Below, piece after piece: positions 5,045 through 5,225 of a stretch of DNA of 5,225 bases. This stretch comes from Actinomycetota bacterium (GTDB taxonomy: Bacteria; Actinomycetota; Actinomycetes; S36-B12). Location of the stretch: positions 1-5,225 of the forward strand of contig JAPLBU010000008.1 in the NCBI GenBank assembly GCA_026392575.1. Direction: 5' to 3'. The notes beneath the pieces are model-generated. The model was not told the DNA's origin and made no database searches. It saw nothing but the letters and a program-made list of their open reading frames with translations. Numbering within the stretch: the first letter of the stretch is position 1; every line of letters begins with the position of its first letter. The position numbers were made by a program, and so were the translations under genes.

Positions 5045-5225
5045 CGACGCAGATGGGGCCTCTCTTGCCCTCATGATCTAGCTGACTGCGGTGCTGCACG
5101 AGGAAGCACGAGCTGCAGGTGAACTCATCGGACTGGCGTGGCAGGACACGTACCGTCAGGCTCTCGTCCGACAGGTCTGCGCCCGGCAGCTCAAGGCTCT
5201 CGGCCAGTTCGGCCTCGTCGACGTC
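5034..5225 (-). CDS. DUF4193 family zinc-ribbon-like protein, 5' partial
   Basis: Reading the minus strand from the right edge gives 63 residues and a TAG stop, with no start codon in the window. The fragment starts DVDEAELAESLELPGADLS, acidic as in the family. It continues with LTVRVLPRQSDEFTCSSCFL, then QHRSQL, and ends with PICVECA. These are the DUF4193 hallmarks (Rv2699c-like, usually about 100 residues), so roughly the first third is missing. Two cysteine pairs, CSSC (fragment residues 37-40) and CVEC (59-62), about 20 residues apart, are well placed to bind one zinc ion in a rubredoxin/zinc-ribbon knuckle; this is inference. The function is unknown. In related genomes this gene faces DUF3093 in the same convergent way, which supports the call. 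The gene's 3' end carries one copy of a 12-base direct repeat. Confidence 0.9.
   Translation of the reverse strand, partial: DVDEAELAESLELPGADLSDESLTVRVLPRQSDEFTCSSCFLVQHRSQLDHEGKRGPICVECA

Noticed and set aside
4713..5122. Two overlapping + strand frames of 122 codons running across the non-coding region
   Set aside because: They start inside the DUF4235 gene, run through the palindrome and end opposite DUF4193; the composition is arginine/proline-rich and no motif is recognisable.

Overview
The window comes from a high-GC actinomycete. The strong GC bias at third codon positions, the GTG starts, the start/stop overlaps and above all the set and order of families point there. The order is two TrkA-type potassium-uptake subunits, then DUF3159, an OB-fold protein, DUF3710, dUTPase, (thioesterase), DUF3093, (DUF4235) and DUF4193. 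From memory, it matches the Mycobacterium tuberculosis neighbourhood around ceoB/ceoC and dut (Rv2691 to Rv2699c), with two differences: a PaaI-type thioesterase sits upstream of dut, and a DUF4235 gene follows DUF3093. The genus cannot be fixed from the sequence.

Layout. (1) 1-1194, + strand: the 3' part of a CeoB/TrkA regulator, overlapping by one base a complete but short CeoC/TrkA regulator. (2) 1177-3977, - strand: a compact five-gene operon read right to left, PaaI-type thioesterase, dut, DUF3710, OB-fold protein, DUF3159 membrane protein. Its junctions are overlaps of 4, 11 and 4 bases and one 9-base gap, so translational coupling is likely. Its last gene overlaps the end of ceoC tail to tail by 18 bases. 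(3) 3978-4033: a 56-base divergent intergenic region. (4) 4034-4803, + strand: DUF3093 and DUF4235 small membrane proteins 23 bases apart. (5) 4804-5033: the only substantial non-coding stretch (230 bases), with a near-perfect 37-base palindrome, a degenerate 20-base tandem repeat and other short repeats. (6) 5034-5225, - strand: the C-terminal 63 codons of a DUF4193 zinc-ribbon-like protein, whose start lies beyond the right edge.

How it works together. CeoB and CeoC are cytosolic NAD(H)-binding gating subunits for potassium uptake. Dut hydrolyses dUTP to keep uracil out of DNA and to supply dUMP for thymidylate synthesis. The roles of the OB-fold, DUF3159, DUF3710, DUF3093, DUF4235 and DUF4193 proteins are unknown. 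I see no phage, transposon, CRISPR or toxin-antitoxin signature. The most open questions are what the conserved DUF cluster around dut does and what the structured DNA between the DUF4235 and DUF4193 genes is.
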